NCBI RefSeq assembly: GCF_010093535.1
Contig: NW_022985167.1
Coordinates: forward strand, 1,035,335-1,099,334
Direction of reading: 5' to 3'
DNA length: 64,000 nt
Source: Lindgomyces ingoldianus
Taxonomy: Eukaryota; Ascomycota; Dothideomycetes; Pleosporales; Lindgomycetaceae
The notes below the pieces were generated by a model that had not been told where the DNA came from, searched no databases, and saw only the letters and a program-made list of their open reading frames with translations. Within the stretch, counting starts at the first letter, position 1; every line of letters starts with the position of its first letter. Shown piece by piece: positions 12,690 through 25,113 of this stretch. A program made the position numbers and the translations under genes.

Positions 12690-12978
12690 TGTAACGATCC
12701 TCATGAATCGTTCTATCTCGAGTCGCCCAGAACCTCTAGAAGGCCCTCGTATCGGCCCTGACCTCAACCTGGCCCCGACCCCTGCTGTTACCCCTATTCC
12801 CTCATGTATTTAGTCGCACCTCGCCCCTGTAGCTAGCTTAGTAGTTTTCTAATATCCTTTTGTACAAGGCCTATAGGTGTTAATGGTATTCCCAGGTTCA
12901 GAGTCCCCACGCACTCCCACATGCCTCTGAGTGGATTCCCACCGCATTCAGACCTATTGTCTTGCCTGTGCTGTTACA
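12690..12978. repeat. Solo LTR, 289 bp (older copy)
   Basis: Begins TGTAACGA and ends TGTTACA, flanked by a perfect 5-bp duplication GTACT (12685-12689 and 12979-12983). It is homologous along its length to the solo LTR at 15456-15807 but has many CG-to-TA type changes, so it has experienced more RIP. No internal retrotransposon sequence remains, as expected after recombination between two LTRs. Confidence 0.88.
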
Positions 12979-13710
12979 GTACTCTTAAAAATGTTTACTA
13001 CAGAGATGTTCTACTCTCTATAATGCAAAATCTAGCAGATACTAAAAGGCTAAAGCATGCATTAACTATTATAATCTAGAGGAACAAGCTTAAGAATTTA
13101 CTTTATGTTAAAAGTAAATAGTAAGTTAAAATGTTTTTGCTTAAAATTAAGGCTTACTTAATTTAGTCTAGTTTTAAGTTTTCTGCTTTCTTTATACTAT
13201 TTCCGCTTATATGCCTTAGTTGTCTTATTATTGTGTGTAGTATATAAGATAATGCATTTAAAGCTAGTTATACAAAAGTAAACAAGTTCTTAAATATACT
13301 AGCGCTTAGCAATGTTAACTATATTAAGTTACTATAGAAAGAGAAGAAACTAGACAACTTTATTTTCTAGCTTTTATATTAAAAATTTAATAAGATATAG
13401 CACAAAGTATGCATTGCAGCTAGCTTTTAAGAAGTGCTCTGTCTTTATTTACTTTAAGTTAGTGTAGGTGCAAGGTTAGATAAAAATTGTAAGTTGCTAG
13501 CGTTATTTACTATTTATGTATCTATTTAACTAACTTTTATCTTAGCTCTTTTCTCTTCTGCTTTTTGCAATTAGATTATAAGCCACACAAATACAATGTT
13601 TAAAGCTTAATATTAGACATTACAGCTTTAAGAGGACCTTTTACAAGCTGCTTTTAGTTAACAAATTAGGTGCAATAACACTTATCTCTTTGCATTCCTT
13701 TAAAACATGT

Positions 13711-15290
13711 CCCTTTCTTAAGACAAAGATGCTTCTATAGACCTAAACCTAGGTGACTGGCTTCAATTCCACCAACGTAGAGATGTGACTAAGCTGCAGG
13801 ATGCTCTACGCACCTTTCAAGCGTCTAAAGATTAGGCTACCAAAGATCACGCCTTCTACAACAACGACAACAACAACGATAAAAAAAAGAAGTTAGGTGC
13901 TTTAACAGAGCTTCTTAGATTACTGCGCTTAAGACTTTAAGCTCTACGTTATACATAGGGCAAGTTAAAGTTAGCAGATATACAACAGCAATACTTTAAA
14001 GAAGCAGATTAAGCTTAAGCATTAGGAAAAGAACTACCATAGATTAAGAGAATTGTTTCTAACATAACTGCTAGAACACGTGCGCTTAAAAGCAATTCCT
14101 AAACAGCAGATTAAATCTTCTAGCACTTTGTCTGCAAATAGAACATTTTGCAGGATAACAAAGATCTAGGACAATATATATATCTGCTTGTTGTGTATAG
14201 TAAAGAATGTTTAAAAGCAGAGCTTAATCTCTAGAAGAATAAATACAAAAGTTAGGAAGTAAATAACAAACATAATAAGAATAAAGATAAAAAGAACAAC
14301 AAGGACAACAGTAATTATAAACACAGTAAAAATAATAATAGTAAGAACACAGCAGTTAAAAAGATAGAGGAGAACTAGAAATNNNNNNNNNNNNNNNNNN
14401 NNNNNNNNNNNNNNNNNNNNNNNNNNNNNNNNNNNNNNNNNNNNNNNNNNNNNNNNNNNNNNNNNNNNNNNNNNNNNNNNNNNNNNNNNNNNNNNNNNNN
14501 NNNNNNNNNNNNNNNNNNNNNNNNNNNNNNNNNNNNNNNNNNNNNNNNNNNNNNNNNNNNNNNNNNNNNNNNNNNNNNNNNNNNNNNNNNNNNNNNNNNN
14601 NNNNNNNNNNNNNNNNNNNNNNNNNNNNNNNNNNNNNNNNNNNNNNNNNNNNNNNNNNNNNNNNNNNNNNNNNNNNNNNNNNNNNNNNNNNNNNNNNNNN
14701 NNNNNNNNNNNNNNNNNNNNNNNNNNNNNNNNNNNNNNNNNNNNNNNNNNNNNNNNNNNNNNNNNNNNNNNNNNNNNNNNNNNNNNNNNNNNNNNNNNNN
14801 NNNNNNNNNNNNNNNNNNNNNNNNNNNNNNNNNNNNNNNNNNNNNNNNNNNNNNNNNNNNNNNNNNNNNNNNNNNNNNNNNNNNNNNNNNNNNNNNNNNN
14901 NTCTACATTACTAAAGCTTACAAAGCTAAAATAGATAAAAAAAAAAATAATAGGTTTAAGACAACAGTTTAATGCTATTAATGTTGTTCTTATAAATAAT
15001 GCATCTTCTAAGGAGTTAGACAGACAGTCTTAGTAGAAAGTGTCTAAGTGGAAAACCTATTTTAACATATTTTATGCTAATAAGAAGCAAATTGTATATT
15101 AGTGCTTTATCTATTAAGATACAATTTACACTGCTTAAGGCTTTAAGTTGCATTTCTTAAACTTATATAAAAGAAGAGAAGGATATTTTACAAAATTATT
15201 CTTATGTCTAGAGTGCATTTGCACTAGAAATGTTAATCTACTAACAATTACTAGAAGAAAGGCCTAGCAAGAACATATTAGTTAGTGCTA
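13711..15290 (+). pseudogene. RIP-degraded coding tract of the inverted-repeat element
   Basis: From an ATG at 13711 the + strand reads as coherent protein for long stretches with interspersed TAG/TAA stops: an early LGDWLQFHQRR segment, an Asn/Asp repeat (NNDNNND), a basic Asn/Lys-rich region before the assembly gap, and after the gap segments such as WKTYFNIFY and FLNLYKRREGYFTK. I recognise no transposase catalytic motif. It is probably the element's own protein or a passenger. The gap (14383-14901) hides part of it. Confidence 0.4.
14383..14901. other. Assembly gap, 519 N
   Basis: A run of 519 undetermined bases inside the inverted-repeat element. Its true length is unknown. Confidence 1.
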
Positions 15291-15455
15291 TAATAGAGCA
15301 GCTGTCTGTACGTAAGTACAGCTGTGTCTGTACACGCGTATAGCTGAATTAGGTTGCCTAAAACGTTAGCTATCTAGCCTTCATCCCGAGCCTGAGCTTC
15401 AGCGTGCGCTGCTTGCTGCTGTATATACCCTCTCTCACTGTACACACTCACTCAG

Positions 15456-15807
15456 TGTAACGATTCTCGTTCCATCTCGGGTCGCCCGGAACCTATCCGA
15501 AGGGTCCCCGTATCGGCTCCGACCCTGACTCGATTCTCATGAATCGTCAGGTCGCCCGGAACCTCCGGAAGGCCCCCGTATCGGCCCCGACCTCGACCTG
15601 GCCCCGACCCCTGCTGTTACCCCTATTCCCTCATGTATTTAGTCGCACCTCGCCCCCGTAGCTAGCTCGGTAGTTTTCTGATATCCTACGTACAAGGCCT
15701 ATAGGTGTCATTGGTATTCCCAGGTCTCTGAGTCCCCACGCACTCCCATATGCCTCTGAGTGGATTCATACCGCATTCGGACCCATTGTCTTGCCTGCGC
15801 CGTTACA
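15456..15807. repeat. Solo LTR, 352 bp (younger copy with internal duplication)
   Basis: Starts TGTAACGA and ends CGTTACA, flanked by the perfect duplication CTCAG (15451-15455 and 15808-15812). Compared with the 289-bp copy at 12690-12978 it has about 63 extra bases, because the segment around GTCGCCCGGAACCT ... CCCCGTATCGGC is present twice in tandem. It keeps far more CpG and GC than its neighbours, so it arrived late or escaped RIP. It lies in or just before the 5' end of the Crypton gene. Confidence 0.9.
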
Positions 15808-16295
15808 CTCAGGGGCAAGAGCAGGGCAAGGCGAGCGAGCATAGGTCTACAGCGCAGGGCGCGTTGCAAGCGCGCAGACGTTAACATTGCAAACAACGCT
15901 AAGCTGCGCGCTAATGCGCACTATATCCTAGCTATAATTTACAAGCAGCGGCTAGAGAATACGCACTAGGTTTATAGTCTAAAGCAGGAGGAATTTAAGG
16001 TAGTATTCTTGCCCACCTGCCTGCCTATCTGTGTGTCTGTGTCTGTGCTAACTCTGCGTCTAGGCGTTCTGCAAGAGGAAGCAGTACTACAACAGCAGCA
16101 CTGTTATAGAGGAGAAGCTGCTGCTCTTCCTAGTTAAAAAAGTTATAAACTAGCCCTTAAGGACTAGGTTTTGCAAGGTAGGGAGTAATGTCTTCTAAGA
16201 CAAGACGTGTTTTGCCTAGCGCTTAGTTTGCGCCTACATCACAGCTATTACTAACCTTTAGTAAGAGCAGAAGGCGCTAGGCATAAACAGCTACC

Positions 16296-16496
16296 TGTAA
16301 GGCCGGATGTCCCAGAACGGGCCAGTATGGCCTCACCTAACCTGTTTGGAGGTTGTATGACCTGTGCTTTGTATATAAGCATAAATCCTAACAAGCGAAG
16401 CTTAGTAGCAATTTGTCTCTCTTATAATACACTCCTATCTTTCTCTAAAAGCTTGCTTTTAGTGCTATTTATGCTACTTACTATTCTATTTTTACA
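16296..16496 (+). repeat. 5' LTR of Gypsy element C
   Basis: 201 bp, from TGTAAGGCC to TTTTACA. It differs from the 3' copy at about 22 positions, all transitions, with nearly every change placing T or A in this copy. Confidence 0.93.
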
Positions 16497-19400
16497 TTTA
16501 AATTGCTCTACAAGCTAGTATACTGCTTAAGGGCAACATTCCTACATAATAGTGTTAAAGTAAAATGCTAAAAAAAATTAGATGTAACTAGCACTTAAAG
16601 ACTACTTAAAAAGCTAGCTAAAACTACTACTTTTAGTAATACTTAACTAAGGTTAATACTAACATAAAGAGGAATAAAGCAAAAGATAAGTAAAAAAAAT
16701 AATAAAAATCTTTATAAATTAGGCTTATTAAGCTATCTAGAAGGCGTTTAGGGCCTAGAAAAGGTTAGAAGGGCTAGTGCAGGACTAAGCAACGCACAGT
16801 CCACCCCCGCAAATTAGGCTTTAGCAGAAGCCTACGCCTAGCTGCAAGAGCAGCAGGAAGCGTAAGAACTAGCTAAGATAATAAAAATTTATTATTAATT
16901 TAAAGCAGGTAATATAAACACACTTAATAAGTTACTAACTAAAGTATTAAACATTATTATACTAAAACTTACTTAAGACTAAGTAAACCTACTGCGTTCT
17001 AAACTACTACACTAATATAAAAAAAAATAAGGCAGACTATAACTAGTAGTGTAGGGATAATAAGAACTATTATTAAAAAAGTTTATTAAGCTTTGCTTAA
17101 GAATTACAGAAAATCTTTTTTAGCTTATAATACATTAATAAGACACTATAATTACTATAAAAAATACACTACACTTATTTAAAGCTTATTAACTTATTAT
17201 AGTTACTAATATAGCAAAATTTTAAAAATAAAATGCTTAATGCATTAAGTACTTTAGTAGAATAAAAAAAAGTAGCTTATAATGCTATAAAAAACTATAA
17301 ATAATAACTTAATTAGTTTCTAACTAAACTTTTAGCCTACTTTAGGCTATTATAGACTAAAGTTAATAAAAAGAGCTTAAATAGAATAATAGTAGACTTT
17401 AGTAGCGCACTATCTAATAAGATTAAGCGTAATCTAATATATATCCTATAAAGTAAGCAAAAGACGCTAGCTTAGGTAAAAAAGTAGAGCAACATATCCT
17501 ACTGCTGCCTGCAGAAGGGAAAAGGGCTAAAGTTAAAAAAAAAAAGAACATAAAAGTGTTCTACTTTACCTCTAGCTAATAAGAACTTAAAAAAGCTTAA
17601 AAAAAATAAAAAAAGCCTTTAAGCTAAAAAAAAGCTAAAAAAAGCTAAAAAAAGTAAAAATTTAATAAAATAAAAGTTACTTACTAAAATTATAAGCAGC
17701 TAGGTTATATTTCTCTAAATTATTTTATAAAGAATAAAGATAAGAACAAGTCTAATAAAAATAAGTAGAAAGAAAAAAAGTAGAGCTAAAAAAACTAAGC
17801 TTTTTTCTTCTAGCTTATATTACTTTAGTAAGTAATAAAAAAAAAGCTTAAAAACTTTTAAAACTTATTATACTTAAAAAAGTTAACTTTATTATTAGTA
17901 ATAGTAAGCATAGAGTTATTAAAAGACTTTTAAGCTATAGTAAATAAAAAAGCTTAATTAAACATCTTATCTACTATAATAGCTAAAGAGTAGGATCTTA
18001 AGATTAAGCCCCTACTAAGTGATTTTCTAAAGGCATTTAATAAATTAGACTTTACTATCTATAGCTTTATAGTTATAAATGTAAAGATTATAGACTCCTA
18101 AAAAAAAGTTTAAACTTATAAGGTGCTATTTATAGTAATAAACCTAAAAAAACTTTTAATATATTTAAGTTTACTTTAAATTAATTAGTTTAATTTAAAG
18201 CTAAACTTTTATATAAGACATATATTATTTAAGGGTGTAAAAGACTATAGTGTGCTAAAGTACACTAAAGTAGCCTTAGAAGACGCAGCAGAGTTTAAGT
18301 AAACTATGTAGAGTTCTAATATAAATGTCTATGTCTGCAGTGTGCTGTTTAATAACACTAAAGATTTTTTAAAACCTGTAGAGCTTAAGTTAAGACTAAA
18401 GTATAAAAAAATATATAGACATAGTTAAGTCTAATAAGATGTTAGAAGTACTACTGTATAGCCTATAGAATCTAGCTATTAAGCTAAAAGAAAGGACAAA
18501 GCCTTCTTACTAACTGCTATATAACTTATTAGAGTATAAGTTATAGTATTTTTATAAATATATTAATAATTATTTATAAAAAGAGTAAATTTAAAGGTCT
18601 AAGTTTTCTATAAAAGCTCTAATTTTATTTATAAAAAAAAGAATAAAAAGTTAAAGCTTTATATAGATTATAAAGGCTTAAACTAAATTATAATAAAAAA
18701 TTATTACTTACTACTACTTATCTTAGAATTTCTTAAAAAACTTAGGAAGGTAAAGTAGTATATAAAGCTAGATATTTATAATGTGTACTATATATTATAT
18801 ATTTATAAAAGAGATAAGTAAAAGACAGTATTTTAGACTTAATATAGTTATTTTAAGTACTAGGTTATGCTTTTTAGTTTTACTAATGCTCTTATAGCTT
18901 TCTAGGCTTATATTAACTAGGCCCTAGCAGGGTTAGTTAATGTAATGTGTATTATGTACTTTAATAATATTTTAGTTTATTTTAATATAAAAAAAATAAG
19001 TTATTTATATTAAAAAAGTGCTATAAAGATTATATAAAGTAAAGCTTTTTTAAAACTTAGTAAGTGTAAATTTTACATGTAAAAAACTAAGTACTTAAAG
19101 TACATAGTTTACTTAAAAAAAGTTAAAGTTAACTTTTTAAGAATTAAGATAATCTAGAAGTAGCTAATGCTAAAAACTATTTAAAATATTTACATTTTTA
19201 TAGAGTTTATAAACTACTATAAGTAGTTTATTACTAACTTTTTTTAATTACTCTACTCTTTACTAAGCTACCTTAAAAGGGCCTAGATATAGTAAAAAGT
19301 AGTTAAAAGTAAAAGTAAAAAAAAAGTTAAAAGCTTAATATTAGTTCTAAGAGTAAAGCAGCTTTTTAAAAGCTTTAAAACTTATTTCTTAAATTTCTTA

Positions 19401-20767
19401 TATTAGCTTATTTTAATGCTAATAGAAAAACTAAAGTAAAAGTTAACACTTTAAGAAGTGTAATTTATAGCATTTTAAGCTAATTAGTCTTAAATAAAAC
19501 TAAAAAGGCTTAATAAAGGCTAATTAGCTTTTTCTTAAAAAAAATAAGTAAAGCTAAGTATAATTATAATACTTATAATAAAAAGTTACTTACTATTAAT
19601 AAAAGTTTAGCATATTAGTAACATTACTTTTAGAGTCTACTATTTAAACTTTTTACAGACTATAATAATCTTTACTAGTTTATAAAAACTAAAACTTTAA
19701 ACTACTAGTAGGTCTAAGCTTATAAAAAGATAATAGAATATAATTTTGTTATTACGCACTATCTAGAGAAGCTAAACCTAGTAGATAGACTCTTAAGAAG
19801 ACTTAACTATATTAAGAAGTTATAACAGCCTTCTTAGAAAAGGAATATAGTGTATGTAATAGACATGTATAACTTCTTAAATTAATAAAATTATAATAAG
19901 AAATTAATAGTTATAGCTATTACATGTTTTTAAAATTTTTTAAGCTTAGCTAGAGACTACTTTAAAAAAATAAGAGCTAAAACAGCTAGATCCTAAAAGA
20001 GCTATAAGTAAAAAACTAGAGAAAGACAATAATAAGGACTTTATATTAGGTATTAGAGAAGACTATAATAAAACAAACTTATTAAACACTAAAAGTAAAA
20101 TAAAAAATAAAAAGAACCTTAATAAAGACACTTATCTCTAGAATAGGCTAAAACAACATGCTATAGCTAATATAGAAAAAAAAAACTCTAATAATAGACT
20201 AAGAAAAGGCAAAAGTGTTCTAAAAGTGCTATAACAGCTTATTAGTAGGCTACTTTAGTGTAAAAAAGACACTTAAAAAGATTATACATTAATATAATTA
20301 AAAAAGGCTTAGAAAGAACATAAAAGTGTACTATAACAACTACCTAAAGTGTAAATAATTAGTAGCTCTACAATACTGCCTATATAGGCTCCTTTACTCT
20401 TTGCTACTGCCTAATAAGCTTTAGTAAGATGTTATAATAGATTTTATAACACAGCTGCCCTCTTATAAATACTTAAGGTTAGTATATAATGCAATTCTTA
20501 TAATAGTAGACTATCTTACTAAGATAGCTTACTAAGTGCTAGCTAAAGCTAATTAAAAGGCTTTAGACCTAGTAAAAGTTTAGTTAAAAAAAGTTATTTA
20601 CTTTTATAAAGTTTTAAAAAACATTATTTTTAATTAAAAGCTAATAATAAACTTAAAGTACTAAGATAGTTTTTATTACTATTTTAGTATGTAAAAAAAA
20701 TTTTATTAGCCTACTATTCTAAAACTAATAGGCAGACTAAAAGATAAAACTAAACTTTAGAATAGTA

Positions 20768-22093
20768 CAGCCACGCGTTAAAAGTTTAGTTCGCGAAGCA
20801 ACGCGTTAGTGCACCAACCACTAACCACCAAACTTCTACCCACCTCTATAATGCCACCACGCTGTTAAATCCTTCATGAAATTACTAGAAATAAAAGAAG
20901 ACATAAGAAGTTAACCCCTGCTTAGCGCTTGCAAATTATTACGCAGTCTTAAGCTAGTTATAGGTTGTTAGAGCTGGCGACTAAGTTTCGCGTTACACCT
21001 AAATGTATACGCAACACATTGCGACAATAGAAACTCCACTAAACTGTAGACAACCTACCTTGCTTAGGGCAGCCTAGTAAGCTGTTAGCTTAAGACTATT
21101 ATTAGCTATTTTGCTAGGCTTACAAATCTCTAAAGATTAAGTACAAGGACTTTATCTATAAATTAGGTCTTCTTAACATCTCTAAGAGCACTACTTACTG
21201 CGCTCTAAAGCATAAAGGCATTAGATTATTTAGGTGTAAGCAACAACCTCTAATAAACAGAGAAACAGCTTAATTAAGACTGCAGTTTAAGCGCTAGTAC
21301 TAAAACTTTAACTAGAGGCGCACTACTATGCGGTTTTTAGATGAATGCTCTGTTTAAAAGAGATAAGGAGGCAGCCACAAGTGGTGCTTTAGGTATCCTA
21401 ATAAGAAACAGAGATATAAGATAATTAAAAAGGTAGTTACAAGCAGATCTCGCGCTTAGATGGTATAGGGGTCTATATAGATTAACAATAGAGGCAGGGT
21501 ACGCAGGAGCCCCCTAGTAGTGATGAAAAGAGACCCTAATTAAGCTAGAAGAGGCTACACAGCATGGAGCTACCAGGAGGCGCTGCGCGAGGGCCTCCTA
21601 CGTAACTACCACTAAGGGGAGCTATTTATGCAGGATAACGCGCCCATCTATACAGCACATAGTACTGCTGAGTTCCTCGCCAGCCACCAGATTAGGACTA
21701 TGGTGTAGCCACGCTATTCACCTAATCTTAATCCTATTAAGCACCTCTAGTAGATGCTTAAACAGACAGTCTATAGGCTATACCCTTATCTCTGCCAGCT
21801 AGGGGATAGTGAAGACGAGTGGGATGAGTTCTGTAAGGCTCTAAAGGTAGCATAGCAGAGGATACTAGACGCATACATTAAGAAGCTTATTCTCTTAATG
21901 CTAAGGCGCCTTAAAGCTCTGCAACACACGTAAGGATCTTAAACAAAATATTAAGCTAATTGTAATTATTTTAAGCGACTTTTTAAGTCTGTGCGACCAC
22001 CTAGTGAGGTGGTAGACTATTTTAAAGTTAGTGGGTGAAATGGTGGGTGCTTGTATTCAGCTGTCGGCGAACCAAACTTTTGACTTAGTACTG
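20768..22093 (+). mobile_element. Tc1/mariner transposon inside integrase of element C
   Basis: The 1326-bp element is flanked by TA on both sides (20766-20767 and 22094-22095). Its ends form imperfect inverted repeats starting CAG and sharing AAAAGTTT(A/G)GTTCGC. The + strand encodes a degraded transposase from about 20851: a helix-turn-helix (LTPA ... RLQIITQS, LELATKFRVTP), then FLDECSV, GGSHKWCFRYPN, the catalytic QDNAPIYTAHS block near 21630, and YSPNLNPIKHLW-type sequence near 21715, where the third catalytic acidic residue (normally Glu before HLW) is now Lys and Trp is a stop. Both changes are RIP-type G-to-A mutations. The element is dead but a clear member of the family. Confidence 0.9.
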
Positions 22094-23400
22094 TACCTTA
22101 GATGTTACTATTACCTAGAATAAGATAATTAGGCAATGTAGTTACTAATAGCAAAGTTTATATATAAGAATAGTGTACATGTAACTACAGGAGTTACTCT
22201 TTTCTAAGCATACTATAGAGCAAACCTAAGAGGGCTAGATTAGCCTAGAGAACTCCTAGGTTAGGGGGAATTACACATAGTAAATAAAGTTGCTGCAAAA
22301 GCACTTACTCTATAGTTAAAATGCTGCTAAAAAATTATTACTATAAATATGTATTAAAAAAAGTATGCAGATAAATAATAGAAGCATATATAGCTATAAG
22401 TAAAAGATAAGGTATTAGTTTTTAATAAACACATAAAATTAATAAGGCTAAAAAAGAAGTTAGACTAGAAGTTTTTAAGACTAGAAAAAGTTATAGCCTA
22501 GATTAGCGCAAAGGCGTATAAAGTAGACCTACTTAATCTAGAAGAAGTTTATCTAGTATTCTATGTCTTACTTTTAGAGCTATATACCTAGAAAGGGCGT
22601 CTTAAGTTGTAATTAGAACTAATTATAGACACTTTACGCACTATAAAGAATAATGTGTACTATGTAAAAAAAATACTTAACTAAAGACAAAATTTAGTTA
22701 AAGTATAAAAATATCTTATAAAATAAAAAAGTTATTTATTTAAAAAAAACTTATAAAAATTTAGACCTAATATTAGCTTAAACACATTAAAAGTGTTCTA
22801 AAAGAGTAAAGAAATACATAGTAAAAGATTAAATTATGCTAGTTTAAGTTAAACTTTTTAAAAAAAGAAAAGTAACTTAATAAATTAAGTATAGCTACTT
22901 TTACTTTTTTTTTTTACTTAAGGTTTTTTTAATAAGAGGTGTTTAATAGCGCTATAGAAATAAAAAGACAACATAGCTTATTTAAACTAAAGATTCTTTA
23001 TTTAGACTAAGTAAAGCTGTTCTAGTATAGAATAGCTTACTAGAGTTAAGAAAAGGGTTATTTTAGCCTAAAGAAATTTATTATGTAGAAGAAATAAACA
23101 TTCTAGCCTAAAATAACTTATACTAGTAAGAAAAGAGTAGAGTTTAAGTCTAGCAAGACATTCTAAAATTTTTAGAATAAAAGAGCTATAAAGTAAGTAA
23201 GCTAAAGATAAATTAATTTATTACTACTAAGATAGTTACACTTTAAGTCTAAAAAATATAATGTAAGGGTATTTAACTTTATTAAAAAAAAAAAGAAGCT
23301 TAAGCTAAAAAACCTAAAACTACACTATACTATGCATTTTTAACTATTTTTACTATAGAATGCGCTAGATCACACTAGATTGTGCTATTAGAGCTCTAGA

Positions 23401-24306
23401 TTAGACATTAAGGTTCTCTGTAGGTAAATTTATAACAGTAGAATAACTATTAAAATATTTCTTATTATACCTAGTTAGCTACTTTTTTTTAGCTAAAGTT
23501 TAATTCTAACTAGCCTTATTTTTAATATTATTAGCCTTATTATGCTTTTTAGAGATGTAGTAGATTATATTAGCAGCTTTAGCAGCATTAATGTAATAAT
23601 GTTGCTTAGCTTTAGTAACATAAACACTTTTAACACTATATTTCTTTTATTATGCTAGTTAGTGCTAGAATAGTTAAAAATAGTATACACTTACTTTTTT
23701 AAATAAAGTTAGCGCAGCTTTATTCTTATTAGAGTCCTTTTTAAGCGCCTTACACTTCTTTTTTTTTTTTAGTAATATTAGCTTTAGAGTAGGCGCGCTT
23801 CTTAAAAACAACTTTAGTTTTAGTAATTTTGCCTATAGCGCTACTGTGCGCGTATAGATAGTTGTTATATAGGATTTTATTTTTACTATAAACTATTAAA
23901 AGCTAGAATAAAGCTAATTAAGCTAGATTATGCTATAATAAAAAAACTTACACTTAAAAAAACTAAATAATAGTGTTTACTTATAACATAACTATTATAT
24001 TAGCCTATGCTAACTAAGTAAAGTTAAGTAGATTAATAAAAGCTAAAGTATTAAGCATAGCGTTTTTAAAAGCTTATTATTTAGGTTTAAAAGTAATAAA
24101 AAGCTATTTAGGGTTAGCCTAGACAGACTGCGCATAAATATGCTAGAAGAAGCTAGAATACGCACTTTAAAGCACTTTTTACTAAATTTAAAGTAATAAG
24201 TATACTTAGTATACTTAATTTCTTTTTCTTTTATGCTATAATATAACTTATTGTTTATAAGTATATAACAGCTACTACTTTTATCTATAATGCCCTTATA
24301 GGACAT
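23401..24306 (-). pseudogene. Antisense coding-like tract in the 3' part of element C
   Basis: On the - strand an ATG at 24306 opens an 87-codon frame (MSYKGIIDKSSSCYILIN ...) rich in paired Lys and Tyr. Further down, about 23890-23640, a second open stretch reads NNYLYAHSSAIGKITK, AYSKANIT, then KALKKDSNKNKAALTLFKK, with a frame change exactly at a 12-base A run (T run at 23759-23770 on +). A third piece contains VTKAKQHYYINAAKAANIIYY and ends at a stop at 23401. The pieces share composition and orientation, as in a RIP-damaged gene. The function is unknown; the tract lies between integrase and the 3' LTR, where some LTR retrotransposons carry an extra ORF. Confidence 0.45.
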
Positions 24307-24912
24307 TTTGTTAATGTATTAAATATAAAAGTTATTAAAGCGTAAGTTTATATTATTAAAAGCTAATTAATTTTTTTAAAAAAAAACTATAGCTAGATTA
24401 TAATAAAGTAGGCTATAAAAGTTTATTTTAGAGTTGTTAAGTAAAGTTAAGTATAAGAGAAAAAGCTAAGAGTAGATTAGGCAACAGGCAGGCGTAAGCA
24501 GAGTAAAATAGGACTATTAAAGCTTGTTAGCACCCCTTTACGCTAGATTACGCTAGAGTAGCTTAGAATGTACTTACCTTAAAAAGTTTAAAATCTTTTA
24601 AATTCTAAGCTGTAAAAAGGGCAGAAGTGTAAAGAAAATAGATTTCTAGGACAGTTAGACCCTATATATACTGTCCTAACTGCTACTCTATTAGCGTAAG
24701 ATATACTGCTATTTTACCTTTACTTTTACTTTATACTTTTACTTTACCTTTACCTAATAACTTTAAGTTATTTTTAAATAAACTTATATAAAATTAACTA
24801 AAATAGGCAGAAGTAAGTTTTTAGGGCATTATGTAACACTCTTTTATGCTACTTAGGCCTATTATTATCTGTTCTATCCTCTAAGTTGTAGGACTACTAT
24901 AAGGGGGGATAA

Positions 24913-25113
24913 TGTAAGGCCGGATGTCCCAGAACGGGCTAGTATGGCCTCACCTGACCTGTTTGGAGGTCGTATGACCTGTGCTTCATATATAAGCATG
25001 AATCCTGACAAGCGAAGCTTAGCAGCGATTCGTCTCTCTTACAATACACTCCTATCTTTCTCCGAAAGCTTGCTCTCAGTGCTATTCGTGCTACTTACCA
25101 TCCCATCTTTACA
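24913..25113 (+). repeat. 3' LTR of Gypsy element C
   Basis: 201 bp, TGTAAGGCC to CTTTACA, preceded by a G-rich polypurine tract and followed by the duplication CTACC. It retains CpG and CpA sites that are mutated in the 5' copy. Confidence 0.93.

Larger units (their letters stand above)
12304..15380. mobile_element. Putative DNA transposon with long terminal inverted repeats
   Basis: The 38 bases at 12304-12341 match the reverse complement of 15343-15380 with two transitions. A further segment including TCTGTACGTAAGTAC matches on both arms (about 12342-12355 and 15304-15318), but the right arm carries a 22-base insertion between the two blocks. The element is about 3.08 kb and includes an assembly gap. 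The interior has a RIP-degraded coding tract on the + strand and a later solo LTR. I see no duplicated flanking target, so the superfamily is open; the terminus does not match hAT, Tc1 or Mutator rules that I can test here. Confidence 0.6.
16296..25113 (+). mobile_element. Complete Ty3/Gypsy element C inserted in the Crypton
   Basis: LTRs of 201 bp at 16296-16496 and 24913-25113 and the perfect 5-bp duplication CTACC (16291-16295, 25114-25118) define the element. The polypurine tract AAGGGGGGAT lies directly before the 3' LTR. On the + strand, through RIP stops, the reverse transcriptase is at about 18600-19130 (DYKGLN-like start, a YFNNILVYF version of the YLDDILVYS box, KLSKCKFY), RNase H at about 19380-19650 and integrase at about 19830-22260. 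The integrase is interrupted by a Tc1/mariner element. Gag is expected at about 16800-17700. Roughly 2 kb between integrase and the 3' LTR does not code on the + strand but has an antisense coding-like tract. Confidence 0.93.

Noticed and set aside
14383..14901. Run of N as a possible insertion
   Set aside because: It is an assembly gap and carries no information.
15760..15969. 69-codon frame starting in the solo LTR
   Set aside because: It is a chance fusion of solo-LTR sequence with the decayed 5' part of the Crypton gene.
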